From Candidatus Mediterraneibacter merdavium (GTDB taxonomy: Bacteria > Bacillota > Clostridia > Lachnospirales > Lachnospiraceae), in NCBI GenBank assembly GCA_019118545.1, contig DWYT01000104.1, positions 1-41,506 on the forward strand: 41,506 nucleotides of DNA. Direction: 5' to 3'. The position numbers were made by a program, and so were the translations under genes. A model generated the notes under the pieces. It saw only the letters and a list, made by a program, of their open reading frames with translations, searched no databases and had not been told where the DNA came from. Shown here piece by piece: positions 1 through 6,692 of the stretch. Every line of letters starts with the position of its first letter. The stretch's first letter is position 1.

Positions 1-92
1 TGCTTTTATTTCCAATGAACAAAAGCAGAGAGCGTATCTTTTCAGGGATTAGGATAAGTCTCTTTGCACCATTTAAGAAAGGAGGCTTACCT

Positions 93-1100
93 ATGGCCAA
101 CGCGAACGCGGCACATGTAAACCGCACCTACCGATCAACTGTATTCATCATGCTGTTTGAGGAGAAAGAAAACCTGCTGGAGTTATATAATGCAATGAGC
201 GGGAAGCATTATACTGCCCCGGAACTCCTTGAGATCAACACACTGGAGAACGCCATCTATATGTCCATCAAAAATGACGTATCATTTCTGATGGACGGGC
301 GGCTGTCCCTGTATGAGCACCAGTCCACTTACAGTCCCAACCTGCCTTTAAGGTTTTTGTTCTACATCTCGAATCTCTATTCCGGGATGACAAAGGACGA
401 GAACCTTTACGGCACAAGAAAAGCGCAGATACCCACACCGGAATTTGTCATCTTCTACAACGGAGAGGAAGAACGCCCGGAGCGGGAGACGTTAAAGCTT
501 TCTGATCTGTATACCTTTCGGGGAAAAGACGTAGAGCAGGGGGAAGAGGATGGAAAGACAGGAAAAGCAGACTTTAAGCTGGAGCTGAAGGCGGAACTGC
601 TGAATATCTGCGGGGACAATAACAAGGCGCTGAAAGAAGCCTGCCGTACACTCCGCGAGTATGCCGTTTTTACGGATAAGATGCGGAAGTATACAAAGAC
701 AATGGATATCCAAGCGGCGGCGGAGCGCACCATCGAAGAGTGTATTCAGGAAGATATCTTACGGGAGTTTCTTACAAAGCACAGAGCAGAGGTGAGGACA
801 GTGAGTATATTCGAATATGATCAGGAGAAGCATATGAGACAGGAGCGAGAGCAGGCGTGGGAAGAAGGCAGGGAAGCCGGACTTGCCGAAGGGAAAGAAG
901 CCGGACTCGCTGAAGGAAAAGCGGTTGGACTCGCCGAAGGCAGAGAGACTGGACTTGCCGAAGGTAAAACCGTCGGAATGGAGAATAAGCTGCTTGAACA
1001 GATGCGGAAGAAATTGGAAAAAGGAAAGACTATCTCTCAGATTGCAGATGAGTTAGAGGAGAGAGAAGACGTGATCGCAGAACTGGCCGCGAGGTTATAG
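93..1100 (+). CDS. Rpn family recombination-promoting nuclease / PD-(D/E)XK transposase-like protein
   Basis: The protein (335 aa) resembles the Rpn/YhgA-like family of PD-(D/E)XK endonuclease-fold proteins, known in E. coli to cut DNA and promote RecA-independent recombination. The N-terminal third carries the family pattern: an acidic residue in NDVSFLMDG followed by LYEHQSTY, giving the D...ExQ catalytic signature. The middle is predicted helical. The tail contains four 8-residue units of the type EAGLAEGK and ends in a short helix resembling an HTH (KTISQIADELEE), typical of Clostridia members. I chose the ATG preceded by an AAAGGAGG box at 78-85; an upstream in-frame ATG at 15 lacks such a site. 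The gene stands alone and faces a HicB-type gene. The substrate and biological role in this organism cannot be read from sequence. Family confidence is high. Confidence 0.85.
   Translation: MANANAAHVNRTYRSTVFIMLFEEKENLLELYNAMSGKHYTAPELLEINTLENAIYMSIKNDVSFLMDGRLSLYEHQSTYSPNLPLRFLFYISNLYSGMTKDENLYGTRKAQIPTPEFVIFYNGEEERPERETLKLSDLYTFRGKDVEQGEEDGKTGKADFKLELKAELLNICGDNNKALKEACRTLREYAVFTDKMRKYTKTMDIQAAAERTIEECIQEDILREFLTKHRAEVRTVSIFEYDQEKHMRQEREQAWEEGREAGLAEGKEAGLAEGKAVGLAEGRETGLAEGKTVGMENKLLEQMRKKLEKGKTISQIADELEEREDVIAELAARL
873..968 (+). repeat. Four tandem 24-bp coding repeats
   Basis: Four consecutive 24-bp units encode EAGLAEGK, EAGLAEGK, AVGLAEGR and ETGLAEGK near the C-terminus of the Rpn-like protein. 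The DNA copies differ mostly at third codon positions. Copy number in such coding repeats often varies between strains through slippage; that variation is inferred here. Confidence 0.85.
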
Positions 1101-1114
1101 GTTCAGGCTGTAGA

Positions 1115-1134
1115 GGCGGAGAATTCTCTCCGCC
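1115..1134 (+). terminator. Possible terminator hairpin after the Rpn-like gene
   Basis: A perfect 8-bp GC-rich stem (GGCGGAGA with TCTCCGCC) with a 4-nt loop begins 14 bp after the stop codon. No clean T-run follows directly; only a TGTATTTT stretch lies some 5 bp beyond. It may be a weak terminator or a 3'-end stabilising hairpin. Confidence 0.45.
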
Positions 1135-1191
1135 CTGCAATGTATTTTCAGTACATAAAATCTGTAATGGAGAAGTGCCATATCTGCTGTT

Positions 1192-1249
1192 ATGCTCCCT
1201 TTTGGGCAGACAGTTAAAATAATAAAACTGTTTGCTTAGGAGGGAGCAT
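1192..1249 (+). other. 24-bp stem-loop with five G:U wobbles (RNA hairpin)
   Basis: Positions 1192-1215 pair with 1226-1249 without bulges, around a 10-nt A-rich loop. Nineteen pairs are Watson-Crick and five are G:U when read as plus-strand RNA; on the minus strand these five would be A-C mismatches. The asymmetry indicates selection for a plus-strand RNA fold. It lies between the Rpn-like gene and a convergent antitoxin gene. It could be a terminator without a U-tract, a small RNA, or a hairpin end left by a mobile element. Confidence 0.6.
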
Positions 1250-1279
1250 TATATATTTTAGAGGGTATCGGTGTAAATT

Positions 1280-1699
1280 TTATTGTTTGATCTTTTGTAA
1301 AAGCGCTTCCTGTAGTACCTGTGAAAAATTGATATTGCGCTCTAATGCGGCGGCATTGAGCCATGCAGGGATAGAAAGAGTTTTTTTGACAGGCTTTTCA
1401 AAATGGTTTTTCGCGTATTCTTTTACATCAACTGTTACCATATTTACAAATGATTCATCAGGGACTATTTCTAATTCATCCGCAATCTTTTTAATATTGA
1501 TGTCTGTAAGAGAAGACGGTGCAGGAACAGGTGTATCTTCCCTTTCATTAATATAAAGATAACCTGCCAGACACTCGATCGCCATTTCAAATGCTTTCTC
1601 TAGTGTTTCCCCACAAGTGGACAGCCAGTTCAAATCTGGAAAGATGACAGAATAAGCATCAGATTCTTTAAAAAAGCATGCCGGATACGCTGATAACAT
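1280..1699 (-). CDS. HicB family antitoxin-like protein, without a HicA partner
   Basis: The protein is 139 aa. Its N-terminal half has the HicB fold pattern: a short strand region with YSVIFPDLNWLSTCGETLEKAFEMA, resembling the degraded RNase H-like domain of HicB antitoxins. The C-terminal part (KKTLSIPAWLNAAALERNINFSQVLQEAL) resembles a ribbon-helix-helix DNA-binding segment, so the protein probably represses its own promoter. The start is an ATG with a GAGGAGGTA box just upstream. In the classical system hicA precedes hicB on the same strand. The 350 bp upstream of this start show no HicA-like reading frame, so this is an orphan antitoxin, either a remnant or a regulator with a distant partner. 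Family assignment is good; function is inferred. Confidence 0.75.
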   Translation of the reverse strand: MLSAYPACFFKESDAYSVIFPDLNWLSTCGETLEKAFEMAIECLAGYLYINEREDTPVPAPSSLTDINIKKIADELEIVPDESFVNMVTVDVKEYAKNHFEKPVKKTLSIPAWLNAAALERNINFSQVLQEALLQKIKQ

Positions 1700-1816
1700 G
1701 ATCTACTACCTCCTCATATCGTTTGGCGATTTTAAACCCGCCTGTTTACGGATTGAATTTTTTCATCTCGCTTGGTTTTATCGGCAAAGTATATCACCCC
1801 TTTATAATAATATATT

Positions 1817-1842
1817 ATACGTATAAATTCAATACGTATAAA
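1817..1842 (-). promoter_or_regulatory. Tandem 11-bp repeats upstream of the HicB-like gene, candidate operator
   Basis: Two identical 11-bp copies (ATACGTATAAA) begin 15 bp apart in a very AT-rich stretch about 120-145 bp upstream of the HicB-like start. Each contains the palindrome ATACGTAT, and a TATAAT match reads leftward within the region. A ribbon-helix-helix protein often binds such short tandem sites, which makes this a possible autoregulatory operator. The rest of 1700-1950 shows no gene. Confidence 0.4.
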
Positions 1843-1950
1843 ACTGATAATGAAATTGCATTGGGATTGAATTATAACAGGGAAAGAACAAAAAATGTGA
1901 AAATGACAGGAATCATTGCTTTTTATGAATGGATATAGAAACAGCAAGGG

Positions 1951-1987
1951 AAGAAGCCGGAAACGAACAAGTCATTTCCGGCTTCTT
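1951..1987. terminator. Strong hairpin terminator at the 3' end of the leftward purine operon
   Basis: A perfect 13-bp stem (1951-1963 with 1975-1987) with an 11-nt loop lies about 60 bp beyond the carbamate kinase stop. Reading left it is followed by a T/C-rich stretch; reading right by CTCTTTAT. It probably ends the arcC transcript and could also act against rightward transcription. Confidence 0.7.
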
Positions 1988-2048
1988 CTCTTTATACATA
2001 TTTTAGGAGTTTGGATTAATCATAACATACAATATGTTTTTATGTGTT

Positions 2049-2993
2049 TTACAGATGGATTCTTGTTCCTGTTTTTCCAAGGATTCCGTCTTTCGCTTTT
2101 TCAAGCAGTGTGATCAGTGCCTGTCTGCCCGATTTTGACTCTGCGAACTCGACGGCAGCCTGTACCTTCGGCAGCATGGAGCCGGGAGCAAAATGTCCTT
2201 CTTCAATGTATTGCTTCGCCTCGTCCACTGTGATGTCTCCCAGCCACTTTTCATCCGGCTTACCGTAATTGATGGCTGCTTTCTCGACAGCGGTGAGGAT
2301 GATAAGGAAATCAGCGTCCAGTTCTTTTGCCATCAGACAGCTTGCGAAGTCTTTGTCAATGACCGCGCTTGCGCCCTTTAAGTGGTTGCCCTGACGTGTG
2401 ACCGGAATACCGCCGCCGCCGCAGGCAATGACAAGGTCTCCGGAGTTCACCATAGTGCGGATCGTTCCGATCTCCACGATCTCCTGCGGCTTGGGGGATG
2501 CGACCACACGGCGGTAGCCGCGTCCTGCATCCTCTTTCATGATGTAATCGTATTTCTCTGCCATCATGTCAGCCTGTTCCTTAGTCATGAAGCGTCCGAT
2601 CGGTTTGGACGGGTTTTCAAATGCCGGATCATCCGGGTCAACGCGTACCTGTGTGATCATGGTTGCCACCGGGATATCTGTGATTCCTCTGTTCAAAAGC
2701 TCTTCACGGAGCGCATTTTGAAGGTCATATCCGATGTATGCCTGACTCATGGCCACGCAGACGGAGAGAGGTGTGTTCGGCTGCTGCGGGTCTTCGTGTG
2801 TGAGCGCGATCATGGCGTTGTTCACCATGCCGACCTGCGGGCCGTTTCCATGAGCCACGACAACCTCGCAGCCTTCTTCGATCAGGTCTACGATCGCTTT
2901 GGAAGTGATCTTGACGGCTTTCATCTGTTCTGGAAGCGTATTGCCGAGGGCATTTCCGCCAAGAGCAATGACGATACGTTTTTTCTTATCCAT
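2049..2993 (-). CDS. arcC: Carbamate kinase
   Basis: This enzyme transfers phosphate from carbamoyl phosphate to ADP, giving ATP, CO2 and ammonia in the cytoplasm. The length (314 aa) is normal for the family. Visible motifs are the N-terminal glycine loop IALGGNALGN, VVAHGNGPQVG, and the nucleotide-site segment VIACGGGGIPV, followed by DKDFASCLMA. It is the last gene of the leftward operon, behind a carbamoyltransferase (ygeW) and a RidA-type gene, corresponding to yqeA in the E. coli purine locus. The context says it captures energy from carbamoyl phosphate released by YgeW. No arginine deiminase gene is present here, so a role in arginine fermentation is not supported by the neighbours. 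A strong terminator follows. Start chosen at the ATG close behind the RidA stop. Confidence 0.95.
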   Translation of the reverse strand: MDKKKRIVIALGGNALGNTLPEQMKAVKITSKAIVDLIEEGCEVVVAHGNGPQVGMVNNAMIALTHEDPQQPNTPLSVCVAMSQAYIGYDLQNALREELLNRGITDIPVATMITQVRVDPDDPAFENPSKPIGRFMTKEQADMMAEKYDYIMKEDAGRGYRRVVASPKPQEIVEIGTIRTMVNSGDLVIACGGGGIPVTRQGNHLKGASAVIDKDFASCLMAKELDADFLIILTAVEKAAINYGKPDEKWLGDITVDEAKQYIEEGHFAPGSMLPKVQAAVEFAESKSGRQALITLLEKAKDGILGKTGTRIHL

Positions 2994-3009
2994 AGTGTGC
3001 CTCCCGCGT

Positions 3010-3390
3010 TTACTCTTTTACAGCAGCAATGGTCTCTACTTCACAGAGAACTCCCTTGGGAAGCGCCTTAACCGCAACGCAGGAACGTGCCGGTTTGCCC
3101 GTGAAGTATTTTGCGTAGATTTCGTTAAATGCCGCGAAATCACCCATATCTGCGAGGAAGCAGGTTGTCTTGATCACGTCTGTGAACTCAGCGTTCTGGC
3201 TCTCAAGAAGCGCTTTGATGTTCTTCATTACCTGCTCTGTCTGCTCCTCGATCGTTGTTCCGACCACTTCGCCTGTTTCCGGTGAGAGCGGGATCGCTCC
3301 TGAGAAAAATGCAAGACCATTGCAGATGATTCCCTGTGAGTACGGTCCGATCGCTGCGGGCGCGTTTTTTGTGTCAACATATTTTAACAT
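3010..3390 (-). CDS. RidA/YjgF family reactive-intermediate deaminase
   Basis: The protein has the standard 126-aa length of RidA, a trimeric enzyme that hydrolyses reactive enamine/imine intermediates released by PLP enzymes to the keto acid plus ammonia. The family motifs are visible: NAPAAIGPYSQG at the N-terminus, the segment around VMKNIKALLESQN, and the C-terminal RSCVAVKALPKG whose arginine binds the carboxylate in characterised members. A GGAGGT box precedes the ATG. It lies between ygeW and arcC, 16 bp from arcC. The same operon encodes a PLP-dependent diaminopropionate ammonia-lyase that produces 2-aminoacrylate, so detoxifying or completing that reaction is a natural role. This link is inference; the family call is firm. 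Confidence 0.93.
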   Translation of the reverse strand: MLKYVDTKNAPAAIGPYSQGIICNGLAFFSGAIPLSPETGEVVGTTIEEQTEQVMKNIKALLESQNAEFTDVIKTTCFLADMGDFAAFNEIYAKYFTGKPARSCVAVKALPKGVLCEVETIAAVKE

Positions 3391-3440
3391 GATGTGTTAC
3401 CTCCTGATATCATTCATATTTGATCTGTTTGATTATTTTT

Positions 3441-3462
3441 GGGGCAGAATCATGTCTGCCCC
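3441..3462 (-). other. Intercistronic hairpin between ygeW and the RidA gene
   Basis: An 8-bp perfect GC-rich stem (GGGGCAGA with TCTGCCCC, 6-nt loop) occupies the 129-bp gap between the two genes. In the leftward transcript it is followed by AAAAATAATC rather than a U-run, so it is more likely a processing or stability element than a terminator. Confidence 0.5.
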
Positions 3463-3519
3463 GTATATGACTGTTTTATTTTTCCTTAAAAATGTGAGGT
3501 ATGCCGTTTCCTGCAACTT

Positions 3520-4713
3520 TTATTCGAAAACGCGAGGTGTGCCTTTTTCTTCCAGCTTCTTAAGAATAGCGGCCGGATCAGCAAACTTCGCGAGGAAGAT
3601 CATTGCGGCGATGATGTACGGCTTATAGCTTGCCTCTTTGTAAAGTGGATCTCTGTAGCGGTCGAATACGCTTGCGTCAACCTCGCCTTCCTTGCAGCTT
3701 ACGCCCGTGATGTCAGCCGGCAGACAGTGCATATAGAGAGCCTTGCCGTCCTTTGTCGTCTTCATGAGCTCCTCTGTGCATGCCCAGTCTTTGTGCTGTG
3801 CGTTCTGAGCAAGAAGCTCCTGCTCCAGAGTCTTGATTCCGTCGAAGTCGCCGTTGCCATACAGCTCTGTACGTTTCTCCATGGCAGCGAACGGAGCCCA
3901 GCTCTTCGGATACACGATGTCAGCATCCTTGAATGCCTCTGCCATGTCGTTTGTCTTTGTAAATGTACCGCCAGATTTTTTCGCATTCTCAGCAGCCACA
4001 GCCTCAACCTCCGGGAATACCTCGTATCCTTCCGGATGAGCAAGTACGACATCCATTCCGAAACGTGTCATCAGGCCGATGATTCCCTGCGGAACAGAGA
4101 GCGGCTTGCCGTAAGACGGAGAGTAGGCCCATGTCATGGCAATCTTCTTGCCTTTCAGGTTTTCAACACCGCCGAACTCGTGGATGATGTGGAGCATGTC
4201 CGCCATTGCCTGTGTCGGGTGGTCGATGTCACACTGCAGGTTAACAAGAGTGGGTTTCTGCTCGAGGATGCCGTCTTTATTCCCCTGTGTCACAGCGTCA
4301 ACAACTTCGTGCATATAAGCGTTTCCTTTGCCGATGTACATGTCGTCGCGGATACCGATCACGTCAGCCATGAAAGAGATCATATTCGCTGTCTCGCGGA
4401 CGGTCTCGCCGTGAGCCACCTGTGACTTGCCCTCGTCCAGATCCTGTACTTCAAGACCTAACAGGTTGCAGGCAGAAGCGAAAGAGAAGCGTGTACGTGT
4501 GGAGTTGTCGCGGAAAAGGGAGATGCCGAGACCGCTCTCGAATACTTTTGTGGAAATATTGTTCTCTCTCATGTAGCGCAGAGCGTCAGCCAGTGTAAAT
4601 ACAGCCTCGATCTCATCATCCGTCTTCTCCCATGTAAGGAAGAAGTCCCCGTTGTACATGTCCTTAAAGTTCAGCGCGTTCAGTTTGTCGATGTAATCCT
4701 GTAAAGTTTTCAT
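3520..4713 (-). CDS. ygeW: YgeW family knotted carbamoyltransferase
   Basis: This 397-aa protein belongs to the aspartate/ornithine carbamoyltransferase superfamily. The carbamoyl-phosphate loop is present as RDNSTRTRFSF, followed by GKSQVAHGETVRETANM; the HPTQAMAD segment lies mid-protein and HCLPAD in the C-terminal half. It is longer than aspartate or ornithine transcarbamylases and matches the knotted YgeW type found beside selenium/molybdenum hydroxylase genes. The physiological substrate of YgeW is not firmly established. With downstream carbamate kinase and upstream diaminopropionate lyase, the likely direction is phosphorolysis of a ureido (carbamoyl) purine breakdown product to carbamoyl phosphate, which ArcC uses to make ATP. 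That direction is inferred. An AAGGAGG box precedes the ATG. Its long leader contains two mutually exclusive hairpins. Confidence 0.92.
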   Translation of the reverse strand: MKTLQDYIDKLNALNFKDMYNGDFFLTWEKTDDEIEAVFTLADALRYMRENNISTKVFESGLGISLFRDNSTRTRFSFASACNLLGLEVQDLDEGKSQVAHGETVRETANMISFMADVIGIRDDMYIGKGNAYMHEVVDAVTQGNKDGILEQKPTLVNLQCDIDHPTQAMADMLHIIHEFGGVENLKGKKIAMTWAYSPSYGKPLSVPQGIIGLMTRFGMDVVLAHPEGYEVFPEVEAVAAENAKKSGGTFTKTNDMAEAFKDADIVYPKSWAPFAAMEKRTELYGNGDFDGIKTLEQELLAQNAQHKDWACTEELMKTTKDGKALYMHCLPADITGVSCKEGEVDASVFDRYRDPLYKEASYKPYIIAAMIFLAKFADPAAILKKLEEKGTPRVFE

Positions 4714-4766
4714 TTTTGTTTGTCCTCCTTGAATATTGAAATAAAAATTTTTTGCTATATGTGGAC

Positions 4767-4847
4767 GAAAATCTGTTTTTTGTGTCCTTCATTCCGAGGC
4801 TTCGCTTTACCTCCATTCATGGCACAGAAACAGATTTTCTGTGCCAT
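4767..4847 (-). promoter_or_regulatory. Switch-like leader of ygeW with two alternative stems
   Basis: Within the leader upstream of ygeW, positions 4819-4830 and 4836-4847 form a perfect 12-bp stem with a 5-nt loop. Part of the same sequence (4828-4839) is also perfectly complementary over 12 bp to 4767-4778, and with one bulge the pairing extends to 4786/4821. Both stems cannot form at once. This geometry resembles an attenuator or a processing switch. There is no clear U-run directly after the first stem, so termination is not shown. Confidence 0.45.
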
Positions 4848-5054
4848 CAGATCAGAAATTTTCACTTCCGATATCAAGAAGGTAAAACAGGTCGGCGTTC
4901 AAAAGTTACTATAAAGATGTGTTTCCAACAGTCTGCTGCGGATGTTGTGTGATCGCCTCCGCATTAACAGACCAAACAAGCGAGGTGCAACCTATCTCGT
5001 AGTTGGCAGCTTTCCGATCTTGGCACACTTACACTTCTTAATTTGAAGTGCGTA

Positions 5055-5240
5055 CGCTGTGTGGAACTGTGCTGCGTGAGCGAAGCGTTTTGCGGAACGT
5101 TCCGAATACAGTTGGTTCTGGTTGTTCATCTGCTATATGCGAATCCCATTGGATGAGCATATCCGGCAGATGTTACAACCATTCCAACGGATGAGGTAAA
5201 GTGGAGCCCGCTTCGTGATGCAGCACAGTTTCACACAGCG
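5055..5240. repeat. 186-bp nested inverted-repeat element between ygeY and ygeW
   Basis: The outer arms (5055-5087 and 5209-5240) are about 33 nt each and nearly complementary, with one or two wobbles and one small bulge. Inside them a second pair of arms (5111-5133 and 5166-5188) matches at most positions, and a third 6-bp pair (5135-5140 with 5157-5162) closes the tip. A 12-bp palindrome CGGAACGTTCCG sits at 5093-5104. No coding frame fills it and I see no target-site duplication. The rest of the 546-bp gap (4848-5054, 5241-5259) has only a small hairpin near 5033-5050. It may be a structured RNA or a palindromic mobile repeat (MITE-like). Confidence 0.6.
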
Positions 5241-5259
5241 GGACACTGTTTAATAAGTT

Positions 5260-6570
5260 CTACTCGCAGTAGGATTTCGGCAGTGCCGCGTATACAGCCG
5301 CGCATGTCACGAGATCCTGTTTCCATGTCTTCTCGTTCGGAGCGTGTGCCTGAGCCTCTGCGCCCGGTCCGAATCCGATGCACGGGATTCCGTTTCTTCC
5401 CATGATGGACACGCCGTTTGTGGAGAATGTCCACTTGTCTGTCAGCGGGCGGGCCTGACGCATTTCCAGAGTCTCCTCAGCGCCGATCCTCTTGTCGCCG
5501 TACAGGGATGTGTAAGCTTTTTCAAGAGCCTTTGTCACTTTGTGATCCTTCGGGATCGCCCATGTCGGGAAGTAGCACTCGATCTCATATACGCATCCTG
5601 TGTAGGACGGGCGGTCGTAGTTGTACATGGATACGACTACATCGTCGCCGTATTTCTGCACACTCGGGAGTGCGCGGATCTCGTCTAAGCAGCTTTCCCA
5701 TGTCTCGCCGAATGTCATGCGGCGGTCAAGTGATACCGCGCAGGAATCAGCTACCGCGCAGCGGCTCGGTGACGTGTAGAAGATCTGGGATACTGTGACA
5801 GTACCGCGCCCGAGGAAACGAGCCTCCTCCCAGTCGGGGTTGTATTTCGGGTTGAGCATTTTTACAAGACCTTTGATCTCTGTCTCGTCAGCATCGTCGT
5901 TCTCATTGAGGGAACGCACATCCTGAAGGATGTCAGCCATCTTGTAGATCGCGTTGTCGCCGCGCTCCGGAGCGGAACCGTGGCAGGAAACGCCTTTTAC
6001 ATCGATACGGATCTCCATACGTCCGCGCTGTCCTCTGTAGATACCGCCGTCTGTCGGCTCTGTGGAAACGACGAATTCCGGACGGATCTTGTCCTCGTTG
6101 ATGATGTACTGCCAGCACAGACCGTCGCAGTCTTCCTCCTGAACGGTTCCGACTACCATGATCTTGCAGCCTTCCGGGATGAGGTCAAGGTCCTTCATGA
6201 TCCTCGCGCCGTATGTAGCGGATACGATGCCGCCGCACTGGTCGGACACACCGCGTCCGCCGATCTCTGTCTCATTCTCATATCCCTCGTACGGATCGAA
6301 TGTCCAGTTGTCGATGTTGCCGATACCGACTGTGTCTATGTGCGCGTCGTATGCGATGATCTTGTCGCCGGTTCCCATGTAGCCGATGACATTTCCCTGC
6401 GGGTCGATAACGACTTCGTCAAAGTCCAGTTTCTTCATCTCAGCGGCGATGGTGTCGATGTGCGCTTTCTCATCGCAGCTTTCGCCCGGGTTTCTGACGA
6501 TGGCGCGCAGGAATGCGGTCATGTCTTTTTCATAGTTCTGTGCAGCTTCTTTGATCTTGTTGAAATCCAT
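5260..6570 (-). CDS. ygeY: YgeY family selenium-metabolism-linked M20 hydrolase
   Basis: This 436-aa protein is a zinc-dependent M20/ArgE/DapE-type amidohydrolase. The metal-binding blocks are visible: [10 protein letters not shown] (His and Asp ligands), [10 protein letters not shown] (bridging Asp), [13 protein letters not shown] (general-base Glu pair) and STEPTD (Glu/Asp ligand). The lid domain lies mid-protein and the final histidine is in [11 protein letters not shown] near the C-terminus. Proteins of this type occur next to dpaL/ygeX and ygeW in the E. coli purine locus and in selenium-dependent hydroxylase clusters. It probably hydrolyses an amide or carbamoyl bond in an opened purine intermediate; the precise substrate is inferred. 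It lies 122 bp after dpaL on the same strand; a CTCTCTCC-type (GGAGAGAG on the coding strand) ribosome site precedes the ATG. Confidence 0.92.
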   Translation of the reverse strand: MDFNKIKEAAQNYEKDMTAFLRAIVRNPGESCDEKAHIDTIAAEMKKLDFDEVVIDPQGNVIGYMGTGDKIIAYDAHIDTVGIGNIDNWTFDPYEGYENETEIGGRGVSDQCGGIVSATYGARIMKDLDLIPEGCKIMVVGTVQEEDCDGLCWQYIINEDKIRPEFVVSTEPTDGGIYRGQRGRMEIRIDVKGVSCHGSAPERGDNAIYKMADILQDVRSLNENDDADETEIKGLVKMLNPKYNPDWEEARFLGRGTVTVSQIFYTSPSRCAVADSCAVSLDRRMTFGETWESCLDEIRALPSVQKYGDDVVVSMYNYDRPSYTGCVYEIECYFPTWAIPKDHKVTKALEKAYTSLYGDKRIGAEETLEMRQARPLTDKWTFSTNGVSIMGRNGIPCIGFGPGAEAQAHAPNEKTWKQDLVTCAAVYAALPKSYCE

Positions 6571-6654
6571 AATAATCTCTCTCCTTTTTTGTGATCTCTG
6601 GCGTATGTGGAACCGATCACGAATATGTGTGCCGATTCATCATCTGCGCCTATG

Positions 6655-6692
6655 AAAATGAATAGGTTACATTAAAAATGAATAAGTTACAT
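6655..6692. repeat. Two 18-bp direct repeats at 20-bp spacing after dpaL
   Basis: The 18-bp unit AAAATGAATARGTTACAT occurs twice, starting 20 bp apart, immediately beyond the dpaL stop in the gap to ygeY. The copies differ at one position. Two-turn spacing on one DNA face could suit protein binding, but there is no nearby promoter match that I can defend. Confidence 0.5.

Noticed and set aside
1723-1938. Short frame upstream of the HicB-like gene as a HicA toxin
   Set aside because: It lacks the HicA double-stranded RNA-binding-like pattern (GSHxxxxHP and HxxELKKGT), is on the wrong strand or lacks a start signal, and is AT-rich filler.
3727-4425. Long plus-strand open frame antisense to ygeW
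   Set aside because: It is a codon-bias shadow of ygeW, with no ribosome site and no domain pattern.
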